Shown here in pieces: positions 1 through 8,606 of a DNA stretch of 64,000 nucleotides. The position numbers and the translations under genes are program-made. A model generated the notes under the pieces. It was not told the DNA's origin. It saw only the letters and a list, made by a program, of their open reading frames with translations, and ran no database searches. Position 1 is the stretch's first letter. Each line of letters starts with the position of its first letter. The stretch comes from Mangrovibacter plantisponsor (GTDB lineage Bacteria > Pseudomonadota > Gammaproteobacteria > Enterobacterales > Enterobacteriaceae): assembly GCF_003182475.1 (NCBI RefSeq), contig NZ_QGTS01000019.1, forward strand, positions 1-64,000, given 5' to 3'.

Positions 1-18
1 GTTGCAGAAAAATTCGGT

Positions 19-95
19 GGAGCGGTAGTTCAGTTGGTTAGAATACCTGCCTGTCACGCAGGGGGTCGCGGGTTCGAGTCCCGTCCGTTCCGCCA
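19..95 (+). tRNA. aspT: tRNA-Asp (GTC)
   Basis: A 77-nt cloverleaf begins GGAGCGGTAGTTCAG, has anticodon GTC inside CCTGTCACG, a T-loop GGTTCGAGTCC and an encoded CCA end. It is followed after 8 bases by tRNA-Trp. In E. coli this Asp-Trp pair closes the rrnC operon, so the 5S rRNA gene is probably just left of the window; that last point is inference. Confidence 0.97.
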
Positions 96-103
96 CCCTA
101 TTT

Positions 104-179
<76 letters not shown>

Positions 180-185
180 GAAATC

Positions 186-214
186 ATCCTTAGCTTAGGC
201 TAAGGATTTTTTTT
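186..214 (+). terminator. Rho-independent terminator of the rRNA/tRNA operon
   Basis: A 9-bp perfect stem (ATCCTTAGC / GCTAAGGAT) with a TTAG loop is followed by eight T. It lies seven bases after tRNA-Trp and faces the convergent hdfR gene. Confidence 0.92.
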
Positions 215-329
215 GCCCAAAATTTGCCATCTCTTCTTATTTACTTACTTGTTTGGTGTGCTCAGACATACGATGGCCGTCATCTGAGCAATTTTCGTAA
301 GTAAATGACTCACATCTCTCATCACCCGA

Positions 330-1157
330 TCATTCATGACCAGGAAAGGGATTTTTCAATAAATCATGTATTTGCTGCTGTTTATCACTATTTTGTAACC
401 AGATGGCATATAACGGCCGTTGGATTGGCTTGCTGTGAGCTATCACACTCAGGTCAGGCATGGTTTGAGCCCACCGGACAGGTAGCCAGGTATAGCCGTC
501 CAGTGTTTTCAACAGCGAACGGGTGATGTTAGCTGAAGTGGTGGTTAGCACTGGAGTGCCTTCTACAGAAGTTTTTTCTGCATCGTGATGCTGGAAATCG
601 GGCCCCCACTCCAGCCGTAAATAGTTCAGTTCACTGTGGTGTTTCGACGGCGTGGCACAGAAGAGGTTCAGTTCAAAAGTCAGCAACTGCTGGCTGACAA
701 ACTCATCCATTTTAGGTGGCTCTGTCGTCACCAGCAGATCGAGTTGCCGCTCGTGTACTTGTTTCACCAGAGACTGGCGCTGAGCAATTCTTGCTTCCAG
801 TTGTATTCCAGGATGTAAAGCATAAATGTTGGCAAGCCAGGGGCCAAGCATACACTCCCAGAGCGCTGCGCTTGCACCAATTGATATTTCATTGTGATTG
901 GAAGTATGAGCAACATCTTTTTTTGCCGCGAGCCAGGTACTCATCAGATTTTCAGCATAGGGTAATAAACGCTCACCAGCACTGGTCAGGCGAATATTAT
1001 TACGGTGGCGGGTAAACAGGTTTACCCCCAACTGATTTTCAAGTTGCCTGATGCGAAAACTCACAGCTGATTGAGTTAAATAGAGTGCTTCAGCTGCTCT
1101 GCCAAAATGTCTTGTTTTGCTCACTTCCAGAAATGTTTTCAGCAATTCTGTATCCAC
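330..1157 (-). CDS. hdfR: LysR-family regulator HdfR
   Basis: This LysR-type transcription factor of 275 aa is known in E. coli as a repressor of the flagellar master operon flhDC and as an activator of gltBD. An N-terminal winged helix-turn-helix (about residues 18-38, with [16 protein letters not shown]) is followed by an effector domain from about residue 88. I chose the GTG at 1157 because GAGGTGA precedes it at good spacing and because MDTELLKTF matches the E. coli N-terminus; a second GTG six bases upstream lies inside that Shine-Dalgarno. The effector domain and C-terminus differ noticeably from the remembered E. coli protein. It is divergent from maoP, as in E. coli. Confidence 0.93.
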   Translation of the reverse strand: MDTELLKTFLEVSKTRHFGRAAEALYLTQSAVSFRIRQLENQLGVNLFTRHRNNIRLTSAGERLLPYAENLMSTWLAAKKDVAHTSNHNEISIGASAALWECMLGPWLANIYALHPGIQLEARIAQRQSLVKQVHERQLDLLVTTEPPKMDEFVSQQLLTFELNLFCATPSKHHSELNYLRLEWGPDFQHHDAEKTSVEGTPVLTTTSANITRSLLKTLDGYTWLPVRWAQTMPDLSVIAHSKPIQRPLYAIWLQNSDKQQQIHDLLKNPFPGHE

Positions 1158-1276
1158 ACTCACCTCGTAAAAAAATTTTTGTCGTTATGATTTAAATGTT
1201 TTGTTTTACACTCTGTCAAGCGTAACTAATACTCCGCGCCATAAATAGCCTGACAAAAGAATTAGGAGCGTGCAGG
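1158..1276. promoter_or_regulatory. hdfR-maoP divergent intergenic region
   Basis: This 119-bp AT-rich spacer must hold the promoters for both genes. In E. coli the same spacer carries maoS, the short site that works with MaoP to set Ori-macrodomain mobility. I cannot recall the maoS sequence well enough to mark it here, so its presence is inferred from position only. The maoP Shine-Dalgarno (CAGGATG) is at the right edge. Confidence 0.5.
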
Positions 1277-1615
1277 ATGGCGGAAAGCTTTACGACGACT
1301 AATCGGTTTTTCGACAACAAATACTACCCACGTGGTTTTTCACGCCATGGTGATTTCACCATCAAGGAAGCGCAGATACTGGAACGTTTTGGTTATGCGT
1401 TTAATGAGCTGGATATCGGCAAGCGTGAGCCCGTTACGGAAGAAGAGAAACAGTTTGTTGCTGTGTGCCGCGGCGAACGAGCACCTGCTACTGAAGCAGA
1501 GCGTGTATGGGCTAAATATGTCACACGCATTAAGCGTCCAAAGCGCTTCCATACTTTGTCTGGCGGTAAACCGCAGATGGATAACATGGAAGATTATTCA
1601 GACAGTGATGATTAA
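1277..1615 (+). CDS. maoP: Macrodomain Ori organisation protein MaoP
   Basis: This 112-aa soluble DUF413 protein (formerly YifE) has the same length and order as in E. coli. It is rich in charged and aromatic residues ([18 protein letters not shown] near the start) and ends in an acidic tail, [11 protein letters not shown]. In E. coli MaoP acts with the adjacent maoS site to constrain chromosome mobility in the Ori macrodomain. It stands alone, reads away from hdfR, and has its own terminator two bases after the stop. Confidence 0.95.
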   Translation: MAESFTTTNRFFDNKYYPRGFSRHGDFTIKEAQILERFGYAFNELDIGKREPVTEEEKQFVAVCRGERAPATEAERVWAKYVTRIKRPKRFHTLSGGKPQMDNMEDYSDSDD

Positions 1616-1616
1616 T

Positions 1617-1642
1617 AAAAAGGAGCTTCGGCTCCTTTTTTT
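1617..1642 (+). terminator. maoP terminator
   Basis: An AAAAAGGAGC / GCTCCTTTTT stem with a stable TTCG tetraloop ends in a T run immediately after maoP. The matching A run on the left means it may also act for yifB on the other strand. Confidence 0.92.
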
Positions 1643-1729
1643 GCACCAGGTGTAGGTCTGTCGCCTTTGCAAGGCAGTGCCTTGGTCTGCGTATTCGCGC
1701 CTGTTGTTCCGCCTGGTTGTTTGTATTGT

Positions 1730-3250
1730 TTAGCCCACCTGCCTTTGCAGGCGTAATAGTAGCCTGTCCATTGCGCGATAACTGAGGGCTTCCAACAGAT
1801 GAGGTCGGCTAATATCAGCAGCCTGCTCCAGATCAGCAATTGTTCTTGCTACCTTAGTGAGGCGTTGCCATGCCCTGATGGATAGCCCAAGTTTATGCAG
1901 TGTTTCCTCAAGCCAGACCGCATCCTGCGGTTGTAACGGGCAATACTGGCGGATCTCCTGGTTTGATAAATGCGCATTAATTTTTTGCTGACGTGATTGC
2001 TGGTGTTGCCTCGCCTGTAAGACCCTGTCTCGCACCTGCTCAGTGGTTTCCGAACCTCTCTCTGGTTTACTCAATGAACCTGGCGGAAGCAGTGGGATCT
2101 CCAGCGTTAAATCAAAGCGGTCGAGAAATGGGCCGGATAACCGGCTAAGGTATTTAAGTACCTGATCTGGCGTGCTGCGGTTATGCCTGCCTTCATAGTG
2201 ACCTGTCGGGCTGGGGTTCATGGCGGCAATAAGTTGAAAACGTGCCGGGTAAGTTAATTTTGCCCGGGTTCTCGATAAATGAATTTCCCCTGATTCAACA
2301 GGTTCCCGTAGTGCATCCAGCACCCGCCTTTCAAATTCGGGCAACTCATCCAGAAACAAGACGCCATTGTGTGCAAGGGAAACCTCGCCAGGTAGAGGGA
2401 TACTGCCTCCCCCCACCATAGATGTGAGAGATGCGCTGTGATGAGGCGCCCTGAATGGCCTTTGACGCCATTTCCTTTGTAGCATGAGAGGGGAAACCAG
2501 GCTGGTAATCGCCGCACTTTCAAGTGCCTCTGAATCGCTTAATGGCGGTAACAAGCCATTGAGCCGTGATGCCAGCATAGTTTTGCCTGTGCCTGGTGGG
2601 CCAAGTAATAACAAGTTGTGGCCGCCAGCTGCCGTTATCTCAAGTGCTCTTTTGCCTTGCTGCTGGCCAATAATATCGGCCAGGTCGTTTGTCAGTTCCG
2701 GAGGAGTCTCCGCGAGAACGGGGGGAGAGTCCAGAGTGTGTTGTTTTTCCAGAAATGCGCAAACCTGCTGCAAATGATCAGCGATCAGGCTACTTTCAGG
2801 ATCAATCAGGCCGACTTCGTCTGCATTATCGCGAGCAACAATGAGTTGCCTGCCACATCGCTGAGCTTCCCGTGCACAGGAAATTGCACCGGGTACACCT
2901 CTCAGATTCCCGGTGAGAGCCAGTTCGCCAACAAACTCGAATTCAGACAGGCGGCTGGCTGAAAGTTGGCCTGACGCGGCCAGCAAAGCAACAGCAATTG
3001 GCAGGTCATATCGCCCACCTTCTTTGGGTAAATCTGCAGGTGCCAAATTAATTGTTACCTTGCGGGCAGGAAACGTATAGCCGCTATTGATTAATGCTGA
3101 ACGAACCCGGTCCCGGGCTTCTTTAACCGTGGTTTCTGGTAGCCCGACGATAGTTAACCCTGGTAACCCTGCGCTGATATGTACTTCCACTGTTATCAAT
3201 GGCGCGGTGATACCCAGAGCTGCACGAGTGAAGACGATGGATAGTGACAT
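1730..3250 (-). CDS. yifB: ComM/YifB family AAA+ ATPase
   Basis: This Mg-chelatase-like AAA+ protein of 506 aa belongs to the ComM/YifB family; ComM in Vibrio and Haemophilus is a branch-migration helicase that aids integration of transforming DNA, while the E. coli protein's role is poorly defined. Visible are an N-terminal Lon-protease-like ChlI domain (about 20-140), Walker A GPPGTGKT (217-224), Walker B VLFLDE (297-302) and a C-terminal Mg-chelatase domain with an arginine-rich end. The ATG at 3250 is chosen over an upstream in-frame start because GGAGG lies just before it and MSLSIVFTRA is the conserved start. It is monocistronic, divergent from the ilv leader. Confidence 0.94.
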   Translation of the reverse strand: MSLSIVFTRAALGITAPLITVEVHISAGLPGLTIVGLPETTVKEARDRVRSALINSGYTFPARKVTINLAPADLPKEGGRYDLPIAVALLAASGQLSASRLSEFEFVGELALTGNLRGVPGAISCAREAQRCGRQLIVARDNADEVGLIDPESSLIADHLQQVCAFLEKQHTLDSPPVLAETPPELTNDLADIIGQQQGKRALEITAAGGHNLLLLGPPGTGKTMLASRLNGLLPPLSDSEALESAAITSLVSPLMLQRKWRQRPFRAPHHSASLTSMVGGGSIPLPGEVSLAHNGVLFLDELPEFERRVLDALREPVESGEIHLSRTRAKLTYPARFQLIAAMNPSPTGHYEGRHNRSTPDQVLKYLSRLSGPFLDRFDLTLEIPLLPPGSLSKPERGSETTEQVRDRVLQARQHQQSRQQKINAHLSNQEIRQYCPLQPQDAVWLEETLHKLGLSIRAWQRLTKVARTIADLEQAADISRPHLLEALSYRAMDRLLLRLQRQVG

Positions 3251-3516
3251 GGTTCCTCCTTGCCGGGCATTGTGCCTGCCCACAAGCGGGCACACGATAG
3301 CGATTAACCATTACTGCGGCGAACCATGAAGACTATTCAGGGGAAGATGCCATCGTTGCAAAAATTTTCAGCCTGGTGCGCAGGAATCACTTTTTATTAC
3401 CACGTGCTGCCACAGTCATTTTGGGTGAAATTATTTCAATCATTATTTTTTGCATTGAAAACAAGATGTTTGTTGAAAATTTGCCATCAGCGTCAAAAAT
3501 AAAACATAAAAAAATC

Positions 3517-3545
3517 TTGTCACAGGTGAGATATCTATGGTAACT
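3517..3545 (+). promoter_or_regulatory. Probable ilvLXGMEDA promoter
   Basis: TTGTCA (3517-3522) and GTAACT (3540-3545) are 17 bp apart, with a dense A-tract just upstream (3496-3514) that could serve as UP element or IHF-bent DNA. The -10 neighbourhood (ATGGTAACTCTTTAGGCATT) closely resembles the E. coli ilvG promoter P2 as I remember it. The rest of the yifB-ilvL gap (3251-3587) is AT-rich with no other gene. Confidence 0.65.
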
Positions 3546-3587
3546 CTTTAGGCATTACTTCGAACGAGACACAAGATCGAACATAAA

Positions 3588-3686
3588 ATGACAGCCCTTC
3601 TACGAGTGATTAGCCTTGTCGTGATTAGCGTGGTGGTGATTATTATGCCACCGTGCGGGGCTGCACATCGGCGAAGAATGGCTTAA
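3588..3686 (+). CDS. ilvL: ilv operon leader (attenuator) peptide IlvL
   Basis: This 32-codon leader ORF starts MTALLRVISLVVISVVVII, an extreme run of Leu, Ile and Val codons (15 of residues 4-19). Ribosome stalling at these codons when charged Ile, Val or Leu tRNA is scarce prevents the downstream terminator, raising transcription of ilvGMEDA. Residues 1-19 agree with the E. coli leader as remembered; one Ile is replaced by Met at position 20 and the C-terminus after PPCGAA differs (HRRRMA). It is too short for ordinary gene callers but is certain from sequence and context. Confidence 0.96.
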   Translation: MTALLRVISLVVISVVVIIMPPCGAAHRRRMA

Positions 3687-3705
3687 AAATCAAGCCTGAA
3701 TCTCG

Positions 3706-3741
3706 AAAAACCCCCGCACCGAAAGGTCCGGGGGTTTTTTA
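3706..3741 (+). terminator. ilv attenuator terminator
   Basis: AAAAACCCCCG and CGGGGGTTTTTT pair around the sequence CACCGAAAGGTC, giving a GC-rich stem ending in a T run 20 bp after the ilvL stop. This is the terminator arm of the attenuation switch controlled by translation of ilvL. Confidence 0.95.
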
Positions 3742-3773
3742 TTAACTGACGCAATGACAATGAGGAACAGAGA

Positions 3774-3824
3774 ATGCACAACAGCATAAAATCCTGTTTC
3801 TGTAATAGTGAGACGGGGAACTAA
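3774..3824 (+). CDS. ilvX: Small protein IlvX
   Basis: A 16-codon [19 protein letters not shown], lies between the attenuator and ilvG, preceded by AGGA at seven bases. E. coli has a 16-aa IlvX at the same place; the Asn-Ser pair at 3-4, the Lys at 6, Cys-Phe at 8-9 and the final TGN are shared with it. Its stop codon is two bases from the ilvG start, and the ilvG ribosome-binding site (ACGGGG) is inside its last codons, so translational coupling is likely. No biochemical function is known to me. Confidence 0.8.
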   Translation: MHNSIKSCFCNSETGN

Positions 3825-3826
3825 CT

Positions 3827-5476
3827 ATGAATGGCGCACATTGGGTGGTACATGCTTTGCAGGCACAGGGGGTTAACACCGTTTTCGGTTACCCTGGCGG
3901 GGCAATCATGCCGGTATACGATGCACTGTATGACGGCGGCGTGGACCACCTTTTGTGCCGGCACGAGCAAGGTGCTGCAATGGCTGCGATTGGATATGCC
4001 CGTGCGACGGGGAAAACCGGAGTCTGTATCGCCACTTCCGGGCCTGGCGCCACTAACCTGATAACCGGCCTGGCTGATGCGTTACTGGACTCCGTGCCCG
4101 TCGTCGCAATCACCGGCCAGGTGGCGGCACCGTTAATTGGTACCGATGCGTTTCAGGAAGTGGATGTTCTGGGTTTATCACTGGCCTGCACCAAACATAG
4201 CTTCCTGGTTGAATCCCTGGATGAGTTACCTCGTGTTATTGCTGAAGCTTTTGAGTTGGCCAATAGCGGCCGCCCAGGCCCTGTACTTGTCGATATCCCC
4301 AAAGACATTCAGTTAGCTGAAGGTGAACCAGAACCCTGGCTGGCAAGCGTTGAGGAACCTGCGGCCGAATACAGTGAGGCAGATATCGCCCAGGCGCGGG
4401 ATATGATGCTGTCTGCTCACAAACCGATGCTGTATGTCGGTGGTGGCGTTGGCATGGCGCAGGCGGTGCCAACCTTACGGGCGTTTATGGCTCACACAGG
4501 CATTCCTGCGGTTGTCACGTTAAAAGGTTTGGGTGCAGTGGACCCGGCTGATCCACTTTATCTCGGTATGCTGGGCATGCACGGAACAAAAGCGGCAAAT
4601 CTTGCGGTGCAGGAGTGTGATTTGTTGATTGCGGTTGGTGCCCGTTTTGATGATCGCGTCACCGGGAAATTAAATACCTTCGCTCCCCATGCCAGCGTAA
4701 TTCATTTAGATATTGATCCGGCAGAGATGAACAAATTACGTCAGGCTCATGTTTCTTTGTGCGGTGACCTGAACCAGGTATTACCTGCTTTGCAACAGCC
4801 ACTGGAAATTCACGACTGGCAGCACCAGGTGAATGTATTGCGAGAAGCGCACCCATGGCGATATGACCACCCTGGCGAGGCTATCTATGCACCGTTGTTG
4901 CTCAAACAATTATCTGAACGTAAACCAGCAGAGAGTGTAGTGACTACGGACGTGGGCCAGCACCAGATGTGGGCGGCGCAACACATGGCATTCACCCGGC
5001 CCGAAAACTTCATCACATCAAGTGGACTGGGTACCATGGGCTTTGGGTTACCTGCTGCGGTAGGTGCGCAAGTTGCGCGGCCTGACGACACAGTTATCTG
5101 TATCTCTGGTGATGGTTCATTCATGATGAATGTTCAGGAACTGGGAACAATAAAACGAAAACAGTTACCTGTAAAAATCGTGTTACTGGATAACCAGCGA
5201 TTAGGAATGGTTCGACAATGGCAGCAATTATTCTTCTCTGAACGCTATAGCGAAACCACTCTCACCGATAACCCCGATTTCCTCATCCTGGCCAGCGCTT
5301 TCGGCATCCCCGGCCAGATAATTACCCGAAAAGACCAGGTCGAAGCGGCCTTAGACGCGCTACTGAACAGCGACGGTCCTTACCTGCTTCACGTTTCCAT
5401 CGATGAATACGAAAACGTCTGGCCTCTGGTACCACCTGGTGCCAGCAACTCACAAATGCTGGAGAAATTGTCATGA
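3827..5476 (+). CDS. ilvG: Acetolactate synthase II, catalytic subunit
   Basis: This large subunit of acetohydroxyacid synthase II (549 aa) makes 2-acetolactate or 2-aceto-2-hydroxybutyrate from pyruvate and pyruvate/2-ketobutyrate, the first common step to Val, Leu and Ile. Visible are the catalytic ThDP glutamate Glu47 in HEQGA, the ThDP/Mg motif GDG (428-430) through Asn456, and Trp465, the family residue that favours 2-ketobutyrate and determines herbicide response. The frame is open along the whole length, unlike K-12 where ilvG carries a frameshift. It works with ilvM, which overlaps its end by 4 bp (ATGA). Confidence 0.97.
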   Translation: MNGAHWVVHALQAQGVNTVFGYPGGAIMPVYDALYDGGVDHLLCRHEQGAAMAAIGYARATGKTGVCIATSGPGATNLITGLADALLDSVPVVAITGQVAAPLIGTDAFQEVDVLGLSLACTKHSFLVESLDELPRVIAEAFELANSGRPGPVLVDIPKDIQLAEGEPEPWLASVEEPAAEYSEADIAQARDMMLSAHKPMLYVGGGVGMAQAVPTLRAFMAHTGIPAVVTLKGLGAVDPADPLYLGMLGMHGTKAANLAVQECDLLIAVGARFDDRVTGKLNTFAPHASVIHLDIDPAEMNKLRQAHVSLCGDLNQVLPALQQPLEIHDWQHQVNVLREAHPWRYDHPGEAIYAPLLLKQLSERKPAESVVTTDVGQHQMWAAQHMAFTRPENFITSSGLGTMGFGLPAAVGAQVARPDDTVICISGDGSFMMNVQELGTIKRKQLPVKIVLLDNQRLGMVRQWQQLFFSERYSETTLTDNPDFLILASAFGIPGQIITRKDQVEAALDALLNSDGPYLLHVSIDEYENVWPLVPPGASNSQMLEKLS

Positions 5477-5730
5477 TGCAACATCAGTTAGCTGTACAGG
5501 CCCGTTTTCGCCCGGAAACGCTGGAGCGTGTTCTGCGCGTTGTGCGTCACCGTGGTTTTCAGGTGTGTGCGATGAATATGGCATCATCTGCCAACCCGGA
5601 TGAAATTAATATCGAATTGACCGTTGCCAGCCTACGGCCTGTCGAATTACTGTTTAGTCAATTAAGCAAGCTGGTTGATGTCGCTTATGTCGCTTACCAG
5701 CAGCCAACATCACAACAAATACGCGCATGA
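5473..5730 (+). CDS. ilvM: Acetolactate synthase II, small subunit
   Basis: This 85-aa ACT-domain regulatory subunit of acetohydroxyacid synthase II is needed for full activity and stability of IlvG. Its start overlaps the ilvG stop (ATGA), the usual arrangement for stoichiometric subunits. The sequence [20 protein letters not shown] and a following VRHRGFQV beta-strand/helix pattern are typical of the family; E. coli IlvM is two residues longer. Isozyme II is known to be insensitive to valine. Confidence 0.95.
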   Translation: MMQHQLAVQARFRPETLERVLRVVRHRGFQVCAMNMASSANPDEINIELTVASLRPVELLFSQLSKLVDVAYVAYQQPTSQQIRA

Positions 5731-5747
5731 GCGTAAAAGGAAGAACA

Positions 5748-6677
5748 ATGACGACGAAAAAAGCTGACTACATTTGGTTCAATGGCGAGATGGTTCCGTG
5801 GGGTGAAGCGAAAGTGCACGTGATGTCTCACGCACTCCACTACGGTACTTCTGTGTTTGAAGGTATCCGTTGCTATGATTCTCACAAAGGGCCGGTAGTG
5901 TTCCGTCATCGTGAACACATGCAGCGTTTGCATGATTCAGCAAAAATCTATCGCTTCCCGGTTTCTCAGAGCATTGATGAACTGATGGAAGCCTGCCGCC
6001 AGGTACTGCGTAAAAACAACCTGACCAGCGCGTATATTCGTCCGCTGATTTTTGTTGGCGATGTTGGCATGGGCGTGAATCCACCAGATGGTTATTCTAC
6101 CGACGTTATCATTGCTGCGTTTCCGTGGGGGGCTTACCTGGGGCCGGAAGCACTGGATCAGGGTATTGATGCAATGGTTTCTTCGTGGAACCGTGCTGCT
6201 GCAAATACCATCCCAACTGCGGCAAAAGCTGGTGGTAACTACCTTTCCTCTCTGTTGGTCGGCAGCGAAGCACGCCGCCACGGTTACCAGGAAGGGATTG
6301 CACTGGATGTAAATGGTTACCTGTCTGAAGGTGCGGGTGAAAACTTGTTTGAAGTGAAAGAAGGCATTCTGTTCACTCCGCCATTCACTTCTTCCGCACT
6401 GCCAGGTATTACGCGTGATGCCATTATTAAACTGGCAAAAGAGCTGGGTATTGAAGTGCGTGAGCAGGTACTTTCCCGCGAATCACTGTACCTTGCTGAC
6501 GAAGTGTTTATGTCGGGTACTGCAGCTGAAATTACCCCGGTACGTAGTGTTGATGGTATCCAGATTGGCGCAGGCCGTTGTGGCCCGGTCACCAAACGTA
6601 TTCAACAGGCATTCTTTGGCCTGTTTACGGGTGAAACCGAAGACAAATGGGGCTGGCTGGATCCCGTTAACCCGTAA
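5748..6677 (+). CDS. ilvE: Branched-chain amino acid aminotransferase
   Basis: This class IV PLP aminotransferase (309 aa) performs the final transamination giving Ile, Val and Leu, using glutamate. The PLP-binding lysine is Lys160 in AAKAGGNYL; the family signature around EGAGENLFEV is present. I chose the ATG at 5748 (MTTKKADYIW) because AGGAAG precedes it and the N-terminus equals the E. coli one; an in-frame ATG seven codons upstream overlaps ilvM. The length matches E. coli exactly. Confidence 0.97.
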   Translation: MTTKKADYIWFNGEMVPWGEAKVHVMSHALHYGTSVFEGIRCYDSHKGPVVFRHREHMQRLHDSAKIYRFPVSQSIDELMEACRQVLRKNNLTSAYIRPLIFVGDVGMGVNPPDGYSTDVIIAAFPWGAYLGPEALDQGIDAMVSSWNRAAANTIPTAAKAGGNYLSSLLVGSEARRHGYQEGIALDVNGYLSEGAGENLFEVKEGILFTPPFTSSALPGITRDAIIKLAKELGIEVREQVLSRESLYLADEVFMSGTAAEITPVRSVDGIQIGAGRCGPVTKRIQQAFFGLFTGETEDKWGWLDPVNP

Positions 6678-6699
6678 TTGCACAACACAACAAAAAATG

Positions 6700-6726
6700 T
6701 CCCGGCCAGCCGTTCCCCGGCCGGGA
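6700..6726 (+). other. GC-rich hairpin between ilvE and ilvD
   Basis: TCCCGGCC and GGCCGGGA form an 8-bp perfect stem around an 11-nt loop in the 76-bp ilvE-ilvD gap. There is no T run, so it is not a classic terminator; it may stabilise the upstream mRNA or separate expression of the two halves of the operon. Confidence 0.6.
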
Positions 6727-6753
6727 AAATGTACAGACTGGAGTGAATAAAGC

Positions 6754-8604
6754 ATGCCTAAGTATCGTTCTGCCACCACAACTCATGGCCGTAATATGGC
6801 TGGAGCCCGCGCACTGTGGCGCGCAACCGGGATGACCGACTCAGATTTCGGCAAACCGATTATTGCGGTGGTGAACTCCTTTACTCAATTTGTTCCTGGC
6901 CACGTTCATTTGCGCGACCTGGGTAAACTGGTTGCTGAGCAAATCGAAGCGGCTGGTGGTGTGGCTAAAGAATTCAACACCATTGCCGTGGATGACGGTA
7001 TCGCCATGGGGCACGGGGGCATGCTTTATTCTCTGCCATCGCGCGAACTTATCGCGGATTCTGTCGAATACATGGTGAATGCACACTGTGCCGATGCCAT
7101 GGTGTGTATCTCTAACTGCGACAAAATCACCCCGGGGATGTTAATGGCATCCTTGCGCCTGAACATCCCCGTTATTTTCGTTTCCGGTGGGCCGATGGAA
7201 GCCGGGAAAACCAAGCTGTCTGATCAAATCATCAAGCTGGACTTGATTGATGCCATGATTCAGGGCGGTAACCCGAATGTGAGCGATGAACAAAGCGAGC
7301 AGGTTGAACGTTCTGCCTGCCCGACCTGTGGTTCCTGTTCCGGCATGTTTACTGCCAACTCAATGAACTGCCTGACCGAAGCACTGGGGTTATCTCAGCC
7401 AGGTAATGGTTCATTGCTGGCTACCCACTCTGATCGTAAAGAGCTGTTTGTTAACGCCGGTAAACGTATTGTCGCGCTGACGAAGCGTTACTACGAACAG
7501 GATGACGAAAGCGCGCTGCCGCGTAACATTGCCAGCAAAGCGGCTTTTGAGAATGCGATGACGCTGGATATTGCGATGGGTGGTTCTACTAACACCGTAT
7601 TGCACTTACTGGCGGCGGCGCAGGAAGCGGAAGTTGATTTCACCATGGAAGATATCGACCGGTTATCCCGCAAAGTACCTCAACTGTGCAAAGTGGCCCC
7701 CAGTACGCAGAAATATCATATGGAAGATGTACACCGCGCAGGTGGTGTAATGGGTATTTTGGGTGAGCTGGACAGAGCTGGCCTGCTGCACACTGATGTG
7801 AATAACATTCTTGGTGGCACACTGCGCGACGCTCTGGCTGCTTATGATGTGATGGCGACACAAGATGATGCCGTAAAATCAATGTATACCGCAGGCCCTG
7901 CAGGTATTCGTACCACTCAGGCATTTTCACAGTCCTGCCGCTGGGACAGCCTGGATACCGACCGTGAAAATGGTTGCATTCGTTCTCGTGAACATGCCTA
8001 CAGCCAGGATGGCGGGTTAGCTGTGCTGTATGGCAACTTTGCTGAGAATGGCTGCATTGTGAAAACGGCGGGTGTGGATGAAGGCAGTCTGGTATTCCGT
8101 GGCCCGGCTAAAGTGTACGAAAGCCAGGACGATGCCGTAGAAGCTATTCTTGGCGGTAAAGTTGTGGCGGGTGACGTTGTGGTTATTCGTTATGAAGGGC
8201 CTAAAGGTGGTCCGGGGATGCAGGAAATGTTGTATCCCACCAGTTTCCTGAAATCGATGGGGCTGGGTAAGGCTTGCGCGCTGATCACCGATGGGCGTTT
8301 TTCTGGCGGCACCTCTGGTCTGTCAATTGGGCACGTTTCTCCGGAAGCGGCGAATGGCGGGAACATTGGGTTGATTGAAGATGGCGATATGATTGCTATT
8401 GATATCCCTCAGCGCAGCATCCAACTGGATGTCACTGACCAGGTGCTGGCTACCCGCCGTGAGGCACAGGAAGCGCGTGGCGCACAGGCGTGGACACCGC
8501 GTGCCCGTGACCGCCAGGTCTCCTTCGCGTTACGTGCATATGCCAGCCTGGCCACCAGTGCCGACAAAGGCGCTGTTCGTGATAAAAGCAAACTGGGGGG
8601 CTGA
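6754..8604 (+). CDS. ilvD: Dihydroxy-acid dehydratase
   Basis: This enzyme (616 aa) dehydrates 2,3-dihydroxy-isovalerate and -methylvalerate to the keto acids that IlvE transaminates. Iron-sulfur cluster cysteines are visible: Cys122 in [10 protein letters not shown] and the CPTCGSCSG motif with Cys189, Cys192 and Cys195. The IlvD/Edd family C-terminal domain includes the GRFSGG loop. It is an oxygen-labile [4Fe-4S] enzyme in E. coli. The ilvA start follows its stop after two bases. Confidence 0.97.
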   Translation: MPKYRSATTTHGRNMAGARALWRATGMTDSDFGKPIIAVVNSFTQFVPGHVHLRDLGKLVAEQIEAAGGVAKEFNTIAVDDGIAMGHGGMLYSLPSRELIADSVEYMVNAHCADAMVCISNCDKITPGMLMASLRLNIPVIFVSGGPMEAGKTKLSDQIIKLDLIDAMIQGGNPNVSDEQSEQVERSACPTCGSCSGMFTANSMNCLTEALGLSQPGNGSLLATHSDRKELFVNAGKRIVALTKRYYEQDDESALPRNIASKAAFENAMTLDIAMGGSTNTVLHLLAAAQEAEVDFTMEDIDRLSRKVPQLCKVAPSTQKYHMEDVHRAGGVMGILGELDRAGLLHTDVNNILGGTLRDALAAYDVMATQDDAVKSMYTAGPAGIRTTQAFSQSCRWDSLDTDRENGCIRSREHAYSQDGGLAVLYGNFAENGCIVKTAGVDEGSLVFRGPAKVYESQDDAVEAILGGKVVAGDVVVIRYEGPKGGPGMQEMLYPTSFLKSMGLGKACALITDGRFSGGTSGLSIGHVSPEAANGGNIGLIEDGDMIAIDIPQRSIQLDVTDQVLATRREAQEARGAQAWTPRARDRQVSFALRAYASLATSADKGAVRDKSKLGG

Positions 8605-8606
8605 TC

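Noticed and set aside
305-526. 73-codon + strand ORF near the hdfR end
   Set aside because: It overlaps the hdfR coding region on the opposite strand and shows no independent coding signal.
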